A stretch of DNA of 64,000 nt. Origin: Sycobia sp. Sy_11. Its lineage: Eukaryota; Arthropoda; Insecta; Hymenoptera; Epichrysomallidae. The notes below the pieces were generated by a model. It searched no databases. It saw only the letters and a program-made list of their open reading frames with translations, and had not been told where the DNA came from. The stretch covers positions 972,501 to 1,036,500 of the forward strand of contig JACCIC010000124.1 in NCBI GenBank assembly GCA_018907035.1, given 5' to 3'. The position numbers and the translations under genes are program-made. Positions 10,372 through 20,759 of the stretch are shown one piece after another; the first letter of the stretch is position 1; the number at the start of each line of letters is the position of its first letter.

Positions 10372-10716
10372 TATATAGATTAAAAAATATGTATTTTGAT
10401 GAGATTTTGAACTTTTAGTTACATCATTTAATGGAATTTTTTGTATTTTACGAGATAAGTTAGAAAAACAATATTTTCACTGGTTATTAATGTGATTTAT
10501 TATAAAATTGTAATTATCACGAATTTTTACTACCATATATATAATCAGAATCCTAAAAAACGTATATATAAAAATTTTAATAAAAATCGCGTTAGTCGAC
10601 TACTTGAAAAATTTGGTAGCTCTTTGCTATAAGAGATTTTCTCAGCGTTGATGTTTGCCAGTTTTCCTTAAAGTTGCCGTAGGTTTCAAAACTTCGAGCT
10701 GCTTGCTAGCTGCTGC

Positions 10717-10721
<5 letters not shown>
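10372..10721. other. AT-rich stretch without recognised gene
   Basis: Flank between mariner and the TA microsatellite. Nothing could be supported. Confidence 0.6.

Positions 10722-10788
<67 letters not shown>
10722..10788. repeat. (TA)n microsatellite
   Basis: An uninterrupted TA run of about 65 bp. It creates a spurious open frame of Tyr-Ile repeats on the minus strand. Confidence 0.95.
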
Positions 10789-10793
<5 letters not shown>

Positions 10794-10805
10794 CATGTAG
10801 CAATA

Positions 10806-11070
10806 AAATTTCTTTTTGGTCAGTATAAGCTGCTCATCTTTTATTGCACCCCCCGCTGCCAGCCTATTGTCTCGACAAGCTTTTCCTCTGCACGTGCCAA
10901 AGACAGTCGTCTCCCCCGATCGCACCATCGCACGAGCTCGAAAAACAACATCTGCAATATCGCACGAAACGGCCAGTACCTCGCTTTGGCCGCCAGAGGC
11001 CCTCGTTTTCCTGCAAAACCTACAAAACTTTCTTTGTCGGACGAGTTTACGTGTATGCGCATCAATAGTG
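10806..11070. other. Unexplained higher-GC island
   Basis: About 260 bp near 50% GC in a region that is otherwise ~25% GC. It is open in three overlapping frames over 70-86 codons, but none shows a recognised motif. It could be an exon, a regulatory island or an old insertion. Undetermined. Confidence 0.4.
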
Positions 11071-12263
11071 GATTAACTTTCAAATATAATTTATTTAATT
11101 TAATGTATTGCAGGCATATAAGAGAACCATTGAATTATTTTTAAATAAAGAATTAAAATAAAACTTAAACTTGATGTTTTTTTAACGAATAAATATTGAT
11201 TCTAAAAGAAATACACATTACATGGATGCACATAATTATTACATAAAACAAATACTTGGCTAAAAATTATTTCCTCAGTTAAACAAAAGGATGACCGGAT
11301 GTTTTAACGAATGAAGGCCGAATTAAAAAAAATCAGATATTTAAATCTTTATCAATTGATTAAAATAAGTAAAAAGCTCTGAGAATTACAAAATACAATT
11401 AAAAAAATTATTTAAAAATAATATTTCGTAATAAAAGTATTAGAATACATTTCGAAAACAATCTTTATAATTTCAAAATTTAACATTCATTGTATGTTAA
11501 AGTTGAATGTTGTTCCGCATTAATTACTAATTATTAATGAAATTGTAAAAAAAATTTTGAGCTAATATAATGAATATATTGATGATATAAATTTATAATA
11601 TAGTGCGTGCAGGACTGTGCCTCTTTTATATAGCTAAGTAAGCATTAAAAATTAATGTTATAATTATAATGAGTATTGAATATAAATGCATGAATGTATA
11701 TTTTCCAACTCAAAAGCAATGTAAAATTTTCAAAAAGAAAAAAATTGTCTGCTGTCGGCTAAAATTAGTTTACACATCAACGTACTAATTTGTGATAAAA
11801 TAAATAATTTTAATAACAATAATATTATTTCTATAAATAAAAAGTAAACAGTTTTATTTTATTAAAACTGTTTGAAAGAAATGTGCGAGTAATATTACTT
11901 AATAGAAACCTAGAGGAAAGGTGGCAGATATCTTCCATGAGGAAAGGATAGGAAAGAAAGGAATGAAGGTAAAGAAGTAAGATAAGGACAGGCACTATTA
12001 AAAATGTTTGAAAGATGTCTTACAAAAATGTACAATAAATTTACTAAATTTCCAAGCATTTTGAGCAGCGTAAATAATATATAAGGCAATGAAATAATAT
12101 TTTACGAACTACGCTTAATTGATTATAAGCTGACTTGATTTAAACTATTTAAGTATTTAATCACTATTTTTTATATAAGTCTATACATAAATATTTTTAT
12201 TGATCTTGCAGTACTATTAAATAGCATAAAATAAATATAAAATATTATAATTATAATATTTTA
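11071..12263. other. AT-rich intergenic stretch
   Basis: No open frame or repeat boundary could be supported. Confidence 0.6.
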
Positions 12264-12480
12264 TATCTAGTCCCTGAGAGGAGCTGAAGAGAACATTCAA
12301 GCAAGCTATAACAAAAAATTTAAAAAGTTAGTTGGTGGGGTTAGTGGCTAGAGGTTGATTAGTGTTTGGGAGTGATCATAAACAAGAACGATGTGACTGT
12401 CATAATTATATTTGATATATATTTATTTTATTCTATTTAATAGAACTGCAAGACCAATAAAAATATTTATTAGTTTATTT
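12264..12480 (+). mobile_element. Relic of Penelope-like element 3' tail
   Basis: It shows the same order of phrases as the PLE tail at 1440-1775: TAGTCCCTGA, GGTGGGG/GGTTG, AAACAAG followed by ACTGTCAT, a T/A-rich run, then ACTGCAAGACCAATAAA. The hammerhead core has decayed here (CTGAGAG in place of CTGATGAG, and GAGAACA in place of the GAAAC region). No coding part remains. Confidence 0.65.
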
Positions 12481-12911
12481 CAAAACAGTCCATAGAAGTT
12501 AATATAAGAACATTTTATTAATTTATATTGTAGTAAATCACTAATTTTGAATAAAAATATAAATTTGTGACTACTAAATTGGATATATTTGATAAAAATC
12601 TACAAGATTTATTGAAAGATAATTTGCAACCATAATTCATTCTTATTAAAATATTTTTTTAATCCGTGTGAAATTTAATATGAATACTTTATTAATTATT
12701 AATTAAATTTGTTTAATGTATATTATAAAGCTTTTATTGTTAATGACATTAGATCTTCAATTTCAAAATGCTACAATAATACAGAGTGAGCACGAATTTT
12801 TAAACATTAAAAATAAATTCATTAAACTATATATACACATAAGCATTTTTTAAAATACCATTGCATTTATTTTTATAAATTGTATTACATAACTTTGTGC
12901 AATTGAACAAA
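12481..12911. other. AT-rich 3' flank of the UQCC5/UQCC6 locus
   Basis: Non-coding. The 3' UTR and poly(A) signals of the minus-strand locus are likely here (several AATAAA-like hexamers on the minus strand), but none can be singled out. Confidence 0.5.
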
Positions 12912-13085
12912 TTAATCACTTTTAATTTTAATAATTTTTCTTCTTTTTAATTCTTTTTCAAGTAATTCTTCAAAATCGTCTAATGGTTTATAATAAATAT
13001 GAACAAATTGTGCTCCAGCCAAAGACGTAGCTAAAGACACAGTAACAAATATTATATATCTTGGCCATGATATACCAACAGGCAT
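12912..13085 (-). CDS. UQCC6: UQCC6 / brawnin-like microprotein (Drosophila sloth2 counterpart)
   Basis: A 57-residue ORF, too short for most gene finders, starting MPVGISWPRY and ending KIKSD before TAA. One hydrophobic segment (about residues 10-30, YIIFVTVSLATSLAGAQFVH) is followed by YYKPLDDFEE and a Lys/Arg-rich tail. The MPxG start, the AGA(Q/E)xVHxYY motif at the end of the membrane segment and the short charged tail match the brawnin/C12orf73 family. These are inner-membrane proteins needed to assemble respiratory complex III. The ATG lies 76 nt after the UQCC5 stop on the same strand, so both probably share one transcript. The reading frame is intact. Confidence 0.85.
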   Translation of the reverse strand: MPVGISWPRYIIFVTVSLATSLAGAQFVHIYYKPLDDFEELLEKELKRRKIIKIKSD

Positions 13086-13161
13086 TGTCTTTTATACACA
13101 AACTTTTAGATTCACAATAGTAAGTCTTTTTATATTACAAATCTGAACCTTTTAAAAGCAG

Positions 13162-13371
13162 TTACTTATCTAATTGTTCTATATATTCCTGGAGTTTTTT
13201 TTCCTTGAAAACTTTGTAAAAGTTAACTCCAATTGGTTTCCAGTTAATCATTAAGTATTCTATGACACCCCCAGCTAAAAAGAAAATTGGTAAAAAGCGA
13301 TATTCTCCTAAATATTTTTTACCTGGAAAAGCCCTCACAATCTTTTTTATAAATTTGGAAGTGTAAACCAT
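13162..13371 (-). CDS. UQCC5: UQCC5 / SMIM4-like microprotein (Drosophila sloth1 counterpart)
   Basis: A 69-residue ORF. The N-terminal basic stretch (SKFIKKIVRAFPGKK) is followed by a single membrane segment starting YRFLPIFFLAGGVIEYLMI, then a short matrix or intermembrane tail ending EYIEQLDK. PGK(K/Q)xxGxYRFLPxFFxxGGxxE is the family hallmark of SMIM4/UQCC5, a mitochondrial inner-membrane microprotein required for complex III assembly and cytochrome b biogenesis. It comes first in the presumed two-ORF message, with UQCC6 76 nt downstream. This is the order in the Drosophila sloth1/sloth2 bicistron. The length matches the family (about 70-80 residues). Likely a live host gene. Confidence 0.9.
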   Translation of the reverse strand: MVYTSKFIKKIVRAFPGKKYLGEYRFLPIFFLAGGVIEYLMINWKPIGVNFYKVFKEKKLQEYIEQLDK

Positions 13372-13560
13372 TTAGAATTATTACTAATTTAAAAGAATTA
13401 ATGTGATGTGATTGACGTGATGTGGCTATAGCAAGGCTTCATAAAGGAGCCTATATGCTCTACGCCAGTTTCATAAACAAAGATAGATTCTTAGAGAAGA
13501 ACACAAGTAATAAGGCGATGGTACTAAAAATTTTTAGCTGTTAGATGGCGTTACTATGGC
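13372..13560 (-). promoter_or_regulatory. Presumed promoter/5' UTR of the UQCC5-UQCC6 transcript
   Basis: The sequence upstream of the UQCC5 start has no TATA box at a convincing distance. Higher-GC sequence begins at about 13,550. Placed by position only. Confidence 0.3.
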
Positions 13561-13671
13561 AGTCGGAAGCGGCAGGCGGCCGGGTGACGATGTGATGCGC
13601 GAGCGCGCATGAACGGATACGCTAGGCCAGATATAACCAAAGCGTCGTCAGTACGACAAGTATCTGATTGA

Positions 13672-14582
13672 AGCAGAGATAATAAGGAGGATTGCCGATG
13701 ACATATACGAAAGACTCGACGATTTTCGAGCACCGGGAGCGTGCGCCCTCAACAGGCTCAACTGCTACACTAACGCGCCAACGCGACGTCATAGCTACGA
13801 CAGTATAAATTAATGTGCGCATTTGCCTACGTCACGAGCTGTGACGTAGGCAATAAATATATATATAGAGATAGTTATACGCTTTTGTCCAATGCGACGT
13901 TGTCGTTTTCGTTTATATCATTACAAAGTCTAAGCCAAAACATCTAATATCCGCACGAGTATCAAAAAGCAATTCAGACCCAACTCCGATGTCAGCTTTA
14001 TCATGCAGACGAATTTTTGATTCTGCAGAAAATCAAGACTTCTTGCAGAAAATCATTCTTCCATTGTAGAAATTTCAAATTGAGTCTTATGATTTTGTGC
14101 TAAAATGGACATTCTTTAATTAATTTAAAAAATTTAATTTTAATTTAATGCTTATATTATATTGTAGTAAATAACGCGTAGGAATAAAAAGAGAAAATCC
14201 ATTAATTGTCTCAAATAATAAAAATATAAATAATAATTATAAATCAAAAATACTCTGTATTATTACTTATTGGTATGATATACATATTGATAAACAATTT
14301 GTGTAATTCCGATTTAACACAAAGATTAATCTAAATCATAGAGTCAATTTCCGTATAAATTAATAACGAAATTATTCTGTTTGTTTATTTATAATATTGC
14401 AGTGATTGTGGACATAACCTCACTTATGATGAAATTATCTATTGAGGAAATTGTTAAAAAAATTATCTGAATTACTTATGTATATTATAGAGTAATTGCA
14501 ATAATTTATTTTATTCTGAAAATTATAGTATCATATTTTAAAGAACATATAGTAAATCGTTTATAATCATAAATGTATATTA

Positions 14583-14646
<64 letters not shown>

Positions 14647-14745
14647 TTGAAACAGAGATGTTTCGAACAACTTGTCAGATTTATATAAAAAACTGATAAA
14701 AATTCTGGATAGATAGATTAAGTATAGATTTTGAGTCGCTTGATA
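13672..14745 (+). repeat. Family-A interspersed repeat, copy 1
   Basis: A ~1.07 kb non-coding repeat matching copy 3 (35366-36421, opposite strand) over its full length and copy 2 (33466-34560) over its right three quarters. It begins near CAGAGATAATAAGG and ends near GAGTCGCTTGA. It contains a TGACGTCA-like site near 13783, a TATAAATTA at 13804 and a perfect palindrome at 13824-13852, then an AT-rich body with a (TA)n run at 14588-14643. No ORF, no TG...CA ends. The type is undetermined (solo LTR or non-autonomous element). Confidence 0.8.
13824..13852. promoter_or_regulatory. Perfect 12-bp-arm palindrome with CRE half sites
   Basis: TGCCTACGTCAC and GTGACGTAGGCA flank a 5-bp loop. Each arm contains a TGACGTA/TACGTCA box. 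It lies about 20 bp downstream of a TATA-like box and is identical in family-A copy 3 (36242-36270). Confidence 0.75.
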
Positions 14746-14753
14746 GTAGATAG

Positions 14754-14976
14754 GCTATAGGCATACTGGCACATAGGCATTCTGGCACATAGGCATTCTG
14801 GCACAGCAAAACTGTGCCAGAACGTATACATTCATTCTGGCACACTCCCACTCCTCAAAATTGTGCCAGTATCCCGTCCGACGTCACACCGACGAATTAC
14901 TCAAGGTGCCTTTCGAATCGAGAAGTGCCTGGAGGAGCGGGCAGTGCGCCTTGAAATGTGCCAGTATGCCTATAGC
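14754..14976. repeat. 223-bp inverted-repeat unit at the edge of Maverick 1
   Basis: GCTATAGGCATACTGGCACA at 14754 is mirrored perfectly at 14957-14976. Inside the left half CATAGGCATTCTGGCA is repeated in tandem, and further GTGCCAG/CTGGCAC motifs occur in both orientations. A similar phrase (TATAGGTATTCTAGCACAC) lies at 41567, at the left edge of Maverick 2, which suggests this is Maverick terminal-repeat sequence folded back, or a small MITE. Confidence 0.65.
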
Positions 14977-15080
14977 TATTAATTTTACTTTTTTAGTTGC
15001 TTTTTTTTCTGTTGGTTGCTAATGGAGGACTAATAGAATAATTTTAAGAGTTTCGCTTCGTAATATTATCCATTGGCTAT

Positions 15081-16322
15081 TTAAATAATCTTTTTCACAT
15101 CTCCGCTTATTGGATTATACTGAACGATGCGGTCATGCAAGATCAAACAATAAGCTGTAGTATTGTTTGGGAAGTTATTTCTTGCCTCAATTTCTAGACG
15201 CACATCTACAGGAGCGTTCTTTATAGATTCATTTTGTTGCGAACAATCGATAACTATGTGTGGTTTATTGAAAAGAAAGTTTGTCCTTGTAAGGAGTGGC
15301 TGAGGATCTCTTGCATAGTATGTTTTTTGAAAATTTGCATACATATCATAGAGTAGTGCATATTGATTATTAGCAATGTCAAGATTTAGATTATTATATG
15401 GATAATATTGTGAATTTAAAAAAAGCCTCTCATTAGTTATATTACAATGATCAGAACGACTTGCATTTGCAGCAAGTTCATTTTTTTTTCTTCGTCTGTA
15501 AGCCAAGAATGATAAAACGAGGTTTTTCCAATTGATTGGAAGTTTTTACTGTCCAGATATGTTTATTAGCGCTTGGTAGAACAGGATATTCAAATAGTTC
15601 CCATGAACGATAACACATTGAGAAAGGACTATCCTTGCGAATAAAATTTAAAAGTTGTATTTTTTGTTTATCAGATGCAATGACATAAGGCATTAGCCAT
15701 TCAATCTTGCTTATTTTTATGTCAGATTCTTCATATATAATATTATTACCAACTATAGTACCTTCGTGGATTATTGCATTAATGTCCGATCTTGATCTTA
15801 TGAGAATAAGTTCATGCTTCATATTAACTACTATTTTTTTGTAATCTTCTGCAAAGCCCAAAATCATACTCAGTGGAATAGCAATGTCAAAGTTTCCTTG
15901 TTTATCCACCAGAGATTTCGACGCTTCTTCATTGCCAAGCCAGCCTGCATTTTCAAGCATGAGAGTCTCATTGGGAATAAACGAAGTCCACCCTTTCATC
16001 ACACTACTTAATCCGACATTTTTATTTTGTCTATTTCTACTCCATTAATTTCATAGCGAATTTCATCAAAAAGATGACAAATAGCATTGTTAACAAATCT
16101 AGATTTCATAGGCAAGTTGCCATCAGTTTTTTTAAACTTTCCAGTAATATGGATAGAACTTCATGATGGTAGAAGACACAAATCTTGATGTTGGATAGAA
16201 ATACGAATTTCGTCATTGTTATCAAAGCTTAGTGCTGTGTATGGCTGATGTGCGTGGATTTCGTAATGAGCAATTGACTCATCGAACATGACACCTGATT
16301 GAATTTTTAGAATTTCGTCCAT
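15081..16322 (-). pseudogene. Double jelly-roll major capsid protein, broken
   Basis: This matches the hexon-like capsid protein of arthropod Polintons/adintoviruses (double jelly-roll fold). Reading from the ATG at 16322 shows YEIHAHQPYTALSFDNNDEI and INGVEIDK in the first jelly roll. The 15478-16002 stretch has IPLSMILGFAEDYKKIVVN and WTVKTSNQLEKPRFIILG, and the 15081-15506 stretch has LNSQYYPYNNLNLDI and YCLILHDRIVQYNP. Breaks: an in-frame stop at 16161-16163, a frameshift near 16010, and a frameshift at a poly-A/T tract near 15480-15505. The total length (~410 codons) is near normal. It would form the capsid shell if intact. Confidence 0.85.
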
Positions 16323-16647
16323 TTTTCAAGAAGCAGCAGAAAATTCTACAAGTGAATTTTTGCCACGAACTTTTAAACCCAAACTTTGGAGGAACTGAAT
16401 GCTCTTCCGTGTTAACGGTCTCAAATTCTTCAATCAACTGATTGTCGATTGACATGGTGGAGAACTTATATGCCTGATCAAGCGGATTAATTCCTGGATC
16501 ACCTCTTTTTATTCGCTTCTTTAATTTAGTTCCTGGACCACAGTATTGATATCCAGGAAGATGCATTTCAAACGGTAAATTGTTGATTACTCTATCGAGT
16601 AATCTTCCGCCACGTTTCGACTGTTTTCGAGATTTATGAACAATCAT
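16279..16647 (-). pseudogene. PLA2-like protein (parvoviral-type phospholipase motif), altered active site
   Basis: The N-terminal half shows LPFEMHLPGYQYCGPGTKL followed by GDPGINPLDQA, the calcium-loop region of the phospholipase A2-like domain found in parvovirus capsids and arthropod Polintons. In that family the NPLD segment runs into a CKEHD catalytic helix. Here it changes to YKFSTMSIDNQL, so the His-Asp pair is missing and the protein would not be catalytic. The 3' end overlaps the capsid ORF start by frame change. In viruses the enzyme breaches the endosome membrane; this copy is inferred dead. The gene lies just upstream of the capsid ORF on the same strand. Confidence 0.75.
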
Positions 16648-16744
16648 GTTCGACTACTATTATATAACTGCTTTGTAAAAACTGTAAAACATGCATTTAT
16701 ATATTTTCCTCGTTCAATGATATATTTGACATAGTCACGGGAAC

Positions 16745-17439
16745 ATGGATTTCACTGAGCAAACAATCAAACTCCCCATCATCAACTTTGATTTTGAAAT
16801 CGAAAAAAAAGGAAAAGGCGGCATGGAGAGTTACTACCAGATAGTATACGAGCAGTATTCTGCGGCCCACCAAACTGCTAGAAAACAAATAGCTTATTAG
16901 CTTTAATCACTCATCCCAACGGCCTTCGATTCGAAAATGTGTATGTTTATTCAAAATCGTTAAATCAGCCAAAGTATCAATTTCTGCAAAAAATTTTATA
17001 ACCTATTGAAGGTGTGACATATCTGCCGTTTAGTGAACATGAATCTGTAATATCACCAGATGAAGCATTGCCTAATTCAATTATGATTTATGATGATGTA
17101 GCTTGTGAGAAGCAGGATAACGTGAGAGCATTTTTCTGCATGGGGAGACATAAAAGTGTAGACTGCTTCTACCTATGCCAATCATATGCTCATATTCCAA
17201 AACATCTTATTAGAGATAATATTAATATGTTAGTAATTTATCGCCAAGATGATGTGAATTTAAAACATATTTATGATGATCATGTTAATACTGATCTGAC
17301 TTTTAACCACTTTCGAAATCTTTGTTCTGAATGCTGGAAAAATGATAAATATGGATTTGTTGTTATTGACAAAGATAGAGCGATGGATAATAGAAGATAC
17401 AGAAAAGGCTTTGACTGCTTTGCAATTAAAAGAAATTAA
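16745..17439 (+). pseudogene. FtsK/A32-type packaging ATPase, P-loop interrupted
   Basis: Reading from ATG 16745 (MDFTEQTIKLP). In the expected P-loop position the frame reads GPPNC, then TAG (16879-16881), then KT, so the Walker A Gly/Ser position is a stop. Another stop follows near 17000. From 17014 the frame is open: IMIYDDVACEKQDN is Walker B, FFCMGRHKSVDCFYLCQSY the sensor region, and the C-terminus ends with YRKGFDCFAIKRN. Total length (~230 codons) is normal for the family. The enzyme pumps DNA into the capsid. Divergent from the capsid/PLA2 pair (starts ~100 bp apart), as in related elements. Confidence 0.85.
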
Positions 17440-17522
17440 AAAAATCTTAATGACTCAGTTCAATTTTACACAGCAACACGACATCATGTTGGAATTTGAA
17501 AAAGAAAAAAATATCAAAAATA

Positions 17523-20500
17523 TCATAATAATATAGGTTTTTTAATTGTAACACTTGTCTTTTTGAGCTGTATAGCAACCAAATTTTCATCGAAAATTGC
17601 ACAGCTATGAAAATTGGTTAAAACTATACGTGCTTCTGCTCCATATCGATCTGTAAATTTATTCACTAATCGTACATCCACACGAGATCTTTCTCTCTCG
17701 ATGCATTTTCCATAAACTGTATTAATTAAAAGTTTGTAAAAGAGTTTTTCAAATTCATTCTTTGCTCGTTTTCTCTTTTCTGTATTAAACTCTATGTATG
17801 GTTTAAGCCATGATTTTTGCTCAAAACTCAAAATTCTATATACCTTTTTTAGCCGAAGACCATTATCCAGTGCCTGTTTGAGTGTTCGGTAGTGAATAAC
17901 ATATCTTTTCTTATCGTCCAAAGTAGTGAGAAGTTTCTTCTGCGATGAGCCTGGAGGTGTACGATGCTCTGCACAGAAAGGTAAATCACGATGTTCATCA
18001 TGAATTTCTTCAGGATACTCTAAATATACCTCAGCAATATAGCCTATATCTGAATCTGCTAGAGCATTGAAAAAATCTGGATTGGATTCATAGTCAATCC
18101 ATTTAAATTTTTCCGTTGGCAGATGTTGTGACATCGCCCATCCATATAAATTATTAATATCATAATATAAAAGTGTTTTTTTTTTCTTGTTTTTATCGTA
18201 TGACGAACCCATGTACGGATTATTTGCCTTCGCATATCGATTACAGCACTAGCTTATTCCTCCTCGAATGCCTGATTCGATGAATAATAACATATCAATA
18301 TCTGTTAGAAGTTCCAATTCAACTTTTGTCATTTTAAGAGCTGCAGCAAATGTCAAGCCGGGAGTTGTGTAAAAGTGAGCAGGGCATAAGTCGTAGGCTT
18401 CAATAGATGTTTCTCGAAAACTTTTAAAGACATCAGCTAACAGTAAAACATCTGTTTTTAAATATAAGTCGGAATATTCTCCTAAAGTTGTGATATTGAA
18501 TCTATCCCATACTTGAACAGCATGCATGTAGTCTTCATCGATAATATGTGAATCGGTTAATTGGTTATAAAATTCATTTTTCTCTGGCAGTTTTCTACAG
18601 TTTAATTTATCTAATCCATCTACAAAATCGTATGGAAATATACCTTTCCGCCTAAGAAGATGAATATTTTCATTTGAAAATCCATCTAATTCAAATTCCT
18701 TTACAGCTAATGGTATATTTTGTAGATATGATGCTAATTTTTCTAAAGATGATGGTAAAAATCGCCATGAATCAATAAATCTAAAACTCACATCACAACC
18801 ATCTATGAACTTTGTAAATGAAATATACTTTTCTTTGTTGTGAGGTATTAGAGAAACTCGACCTTTCATCAACGAAGACGTACCAATTTCTTTTAAAATA
18901 AAGTGTGTGTCATAATTAAGATTATGAAAAATAACAGGAATAAACCTCGAGTCTTTATAATTCAAGTTACATGAATTATGAGCTGCTCCTCTGAAACTGG
19001 AGAGAGAAAAATTATTGTTTTTTTTCTTTTTATCTAAAATATTGAATAAATCATAAAATAATTTAATAAACATACCATCCTGTAAGATGGCAATGATCTC
19101 GTACAGGAAGTTGATCCTTTTCAAATTTATTGCCACATATATGACAAACAGACGACCATCGAAACTGTAATTCTTCAAGATCAGTCAGATTCATTGGTTT
19201 TGGTGTCTTATAGAGTCGATCGATATGCTCTCCAATGGATTTGAGTTCACGAACAAACCATTGTGCAGGTGTCTCGTCATCTGTACTCTGCTGTCTATAC
19301 GATTTGTAAGCCGACAATTTGTCATCATAACTACATTTTAAATAATATCCAATGCTATATGCTTCGTGACGCTGAAAAGCGTTCTCATTCTGAGTAGGCT
19401 GCAACAGACATTCGAAATCTGCATAAATGACAAATGGCACTTTCTCACTCTTTTTATGTTCTTCAAATTTAAGAATGTTATTGGAATATTTGGCAAATTG
19501 ATTCTGCATTCGCTCATATTCTTACAATAGTATTCGTGATTTTTCAGCTTCTGTTCATTATAAAAAATTTGTAAAGACCTTTCGCAATGAAATGATTTTG
19601 CATGGGCTTTATTCAGTTGTGAGCTTAAAAGTCTGGACAAACTTTTAATCCAAACATAATGGTATTTCGGCGAGCTAGCATTATTATCATGAATATTATT
19701 TTCTTCGAATTCATCGATGTAGTAATCTTGAATGAGGAGAAGGTTTACATGTTTCTCCTTCTTATTGGATGTAATGTGACAAGGTGCTACCTCATATTTC
19801 TGTCCAATCTTTCTAAGCATATACACATTTACAGAAATAATATTTAATTTTTCGAATTTTGCAACATCTTTCAGTTTAACTGGAAATTGAATATCATCAA
19901 AGTTCAATTCATTCGTATACTGATAATAATTCTGGACCCTTTAAGGATTAATTACATTAGGATATAAAGCTGAAAGTATAGCATATTTAAAGCACTGATT
20001 ATCACTATTACGAACATTAACACATGCCTTTTTGGATATTATGAACTTCGGAAGAGGTATATATGATCTGCCCTTGTGTGGAGAAAATTTTTTCATGTTG
20101 ATGCATAGACTTATAATACTTTTCAAGGTCCATCCTGAATCCTTTTCCTGAAACTCTTCCAAATGTGCAAGAAGAGGATTCCTAATATATTCCTCAAACC
20201 AATTCAGTAAATCGGTGGACAGGTAAACTGTAGCACTCTGTGTCGTAAAATATTTCATATCTGTCAATTCCCTACCATTTTTTTGTACGGCAAACTGTAA
20301 CATGAAATCAGAATTTACTTTGATTGCACTAAATTCTTCTAAGCATGCTTTCACCTTATTTTGAAAGATCTTTTCTGCGTCAGTTAAGAAGCTGAGAATG
20401 TCTACATGATTCAAATTTACAACTACACCAGACCTAATTCGATTTTTAAACGCAGATTGGACATCACGCCATTCCACCTTAGCTTCTGTCTCGTCAGAGT

Positions 20501-20759
20501 TAAGACTTCCTCCATGATGAAGGTGCCATTCAAGTCCTGCTTGTATACACGAAATGTTAACAAAGCAAGTGGAACGCTTTTGCTTTTCTCCTCGAGAAAG
20601 ATTAATGTCTTCCATTTTTTCCCTCACTTCCTTTATGGATAAATCAGCCATAGCTAGCCAATAACGAATATCATCTTTACTGCACATGTGCACAGTTTTT
20701 AAAATTCCACGGTAAAGTTGCACAAGACGTTCGATAGATGCAATTGAAGCCATTTTCAC
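17523..20759 (-). pseudogene. Protein-primed DNA polymerase B with N-terminal extension, broken and 3'-truncated
   Basis: Five consecutive minus-strand segments in shifting frames (19941-20759, 19338-19907, 19063-19509, 18249-19178, 17523-18212). The N-terminal extension includes SYIPLPKFIISKKACVNVRN and NSDNQCFKYAILSAL, a conserved Cys-containing block of unknown role. Exonuclease motifs: FVIYADFECLL (Exo I), FHNLNYDTHF (Exo II), YLKTDVLLLADVF (Exo III). Polymerase motifs: YDINNLYGWAM (motif A) and KLLINTVYGKC (motif B). Motif C (YTDTDS) is missing because the frame ends at 17523 beside the ATPase. It is the replicase of Polinton-type elements. The first ATG at 20759 gives MKMASIASIERL. Confidence 0.85.

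Noticed and set aside
10686..10928. Tyr-Ile repeat proteins over TA runs (also at 21685-22002, 40399-40845 and 41212-41499)
   Set aside because: They are translations of TA or CA/TA microsatellites.
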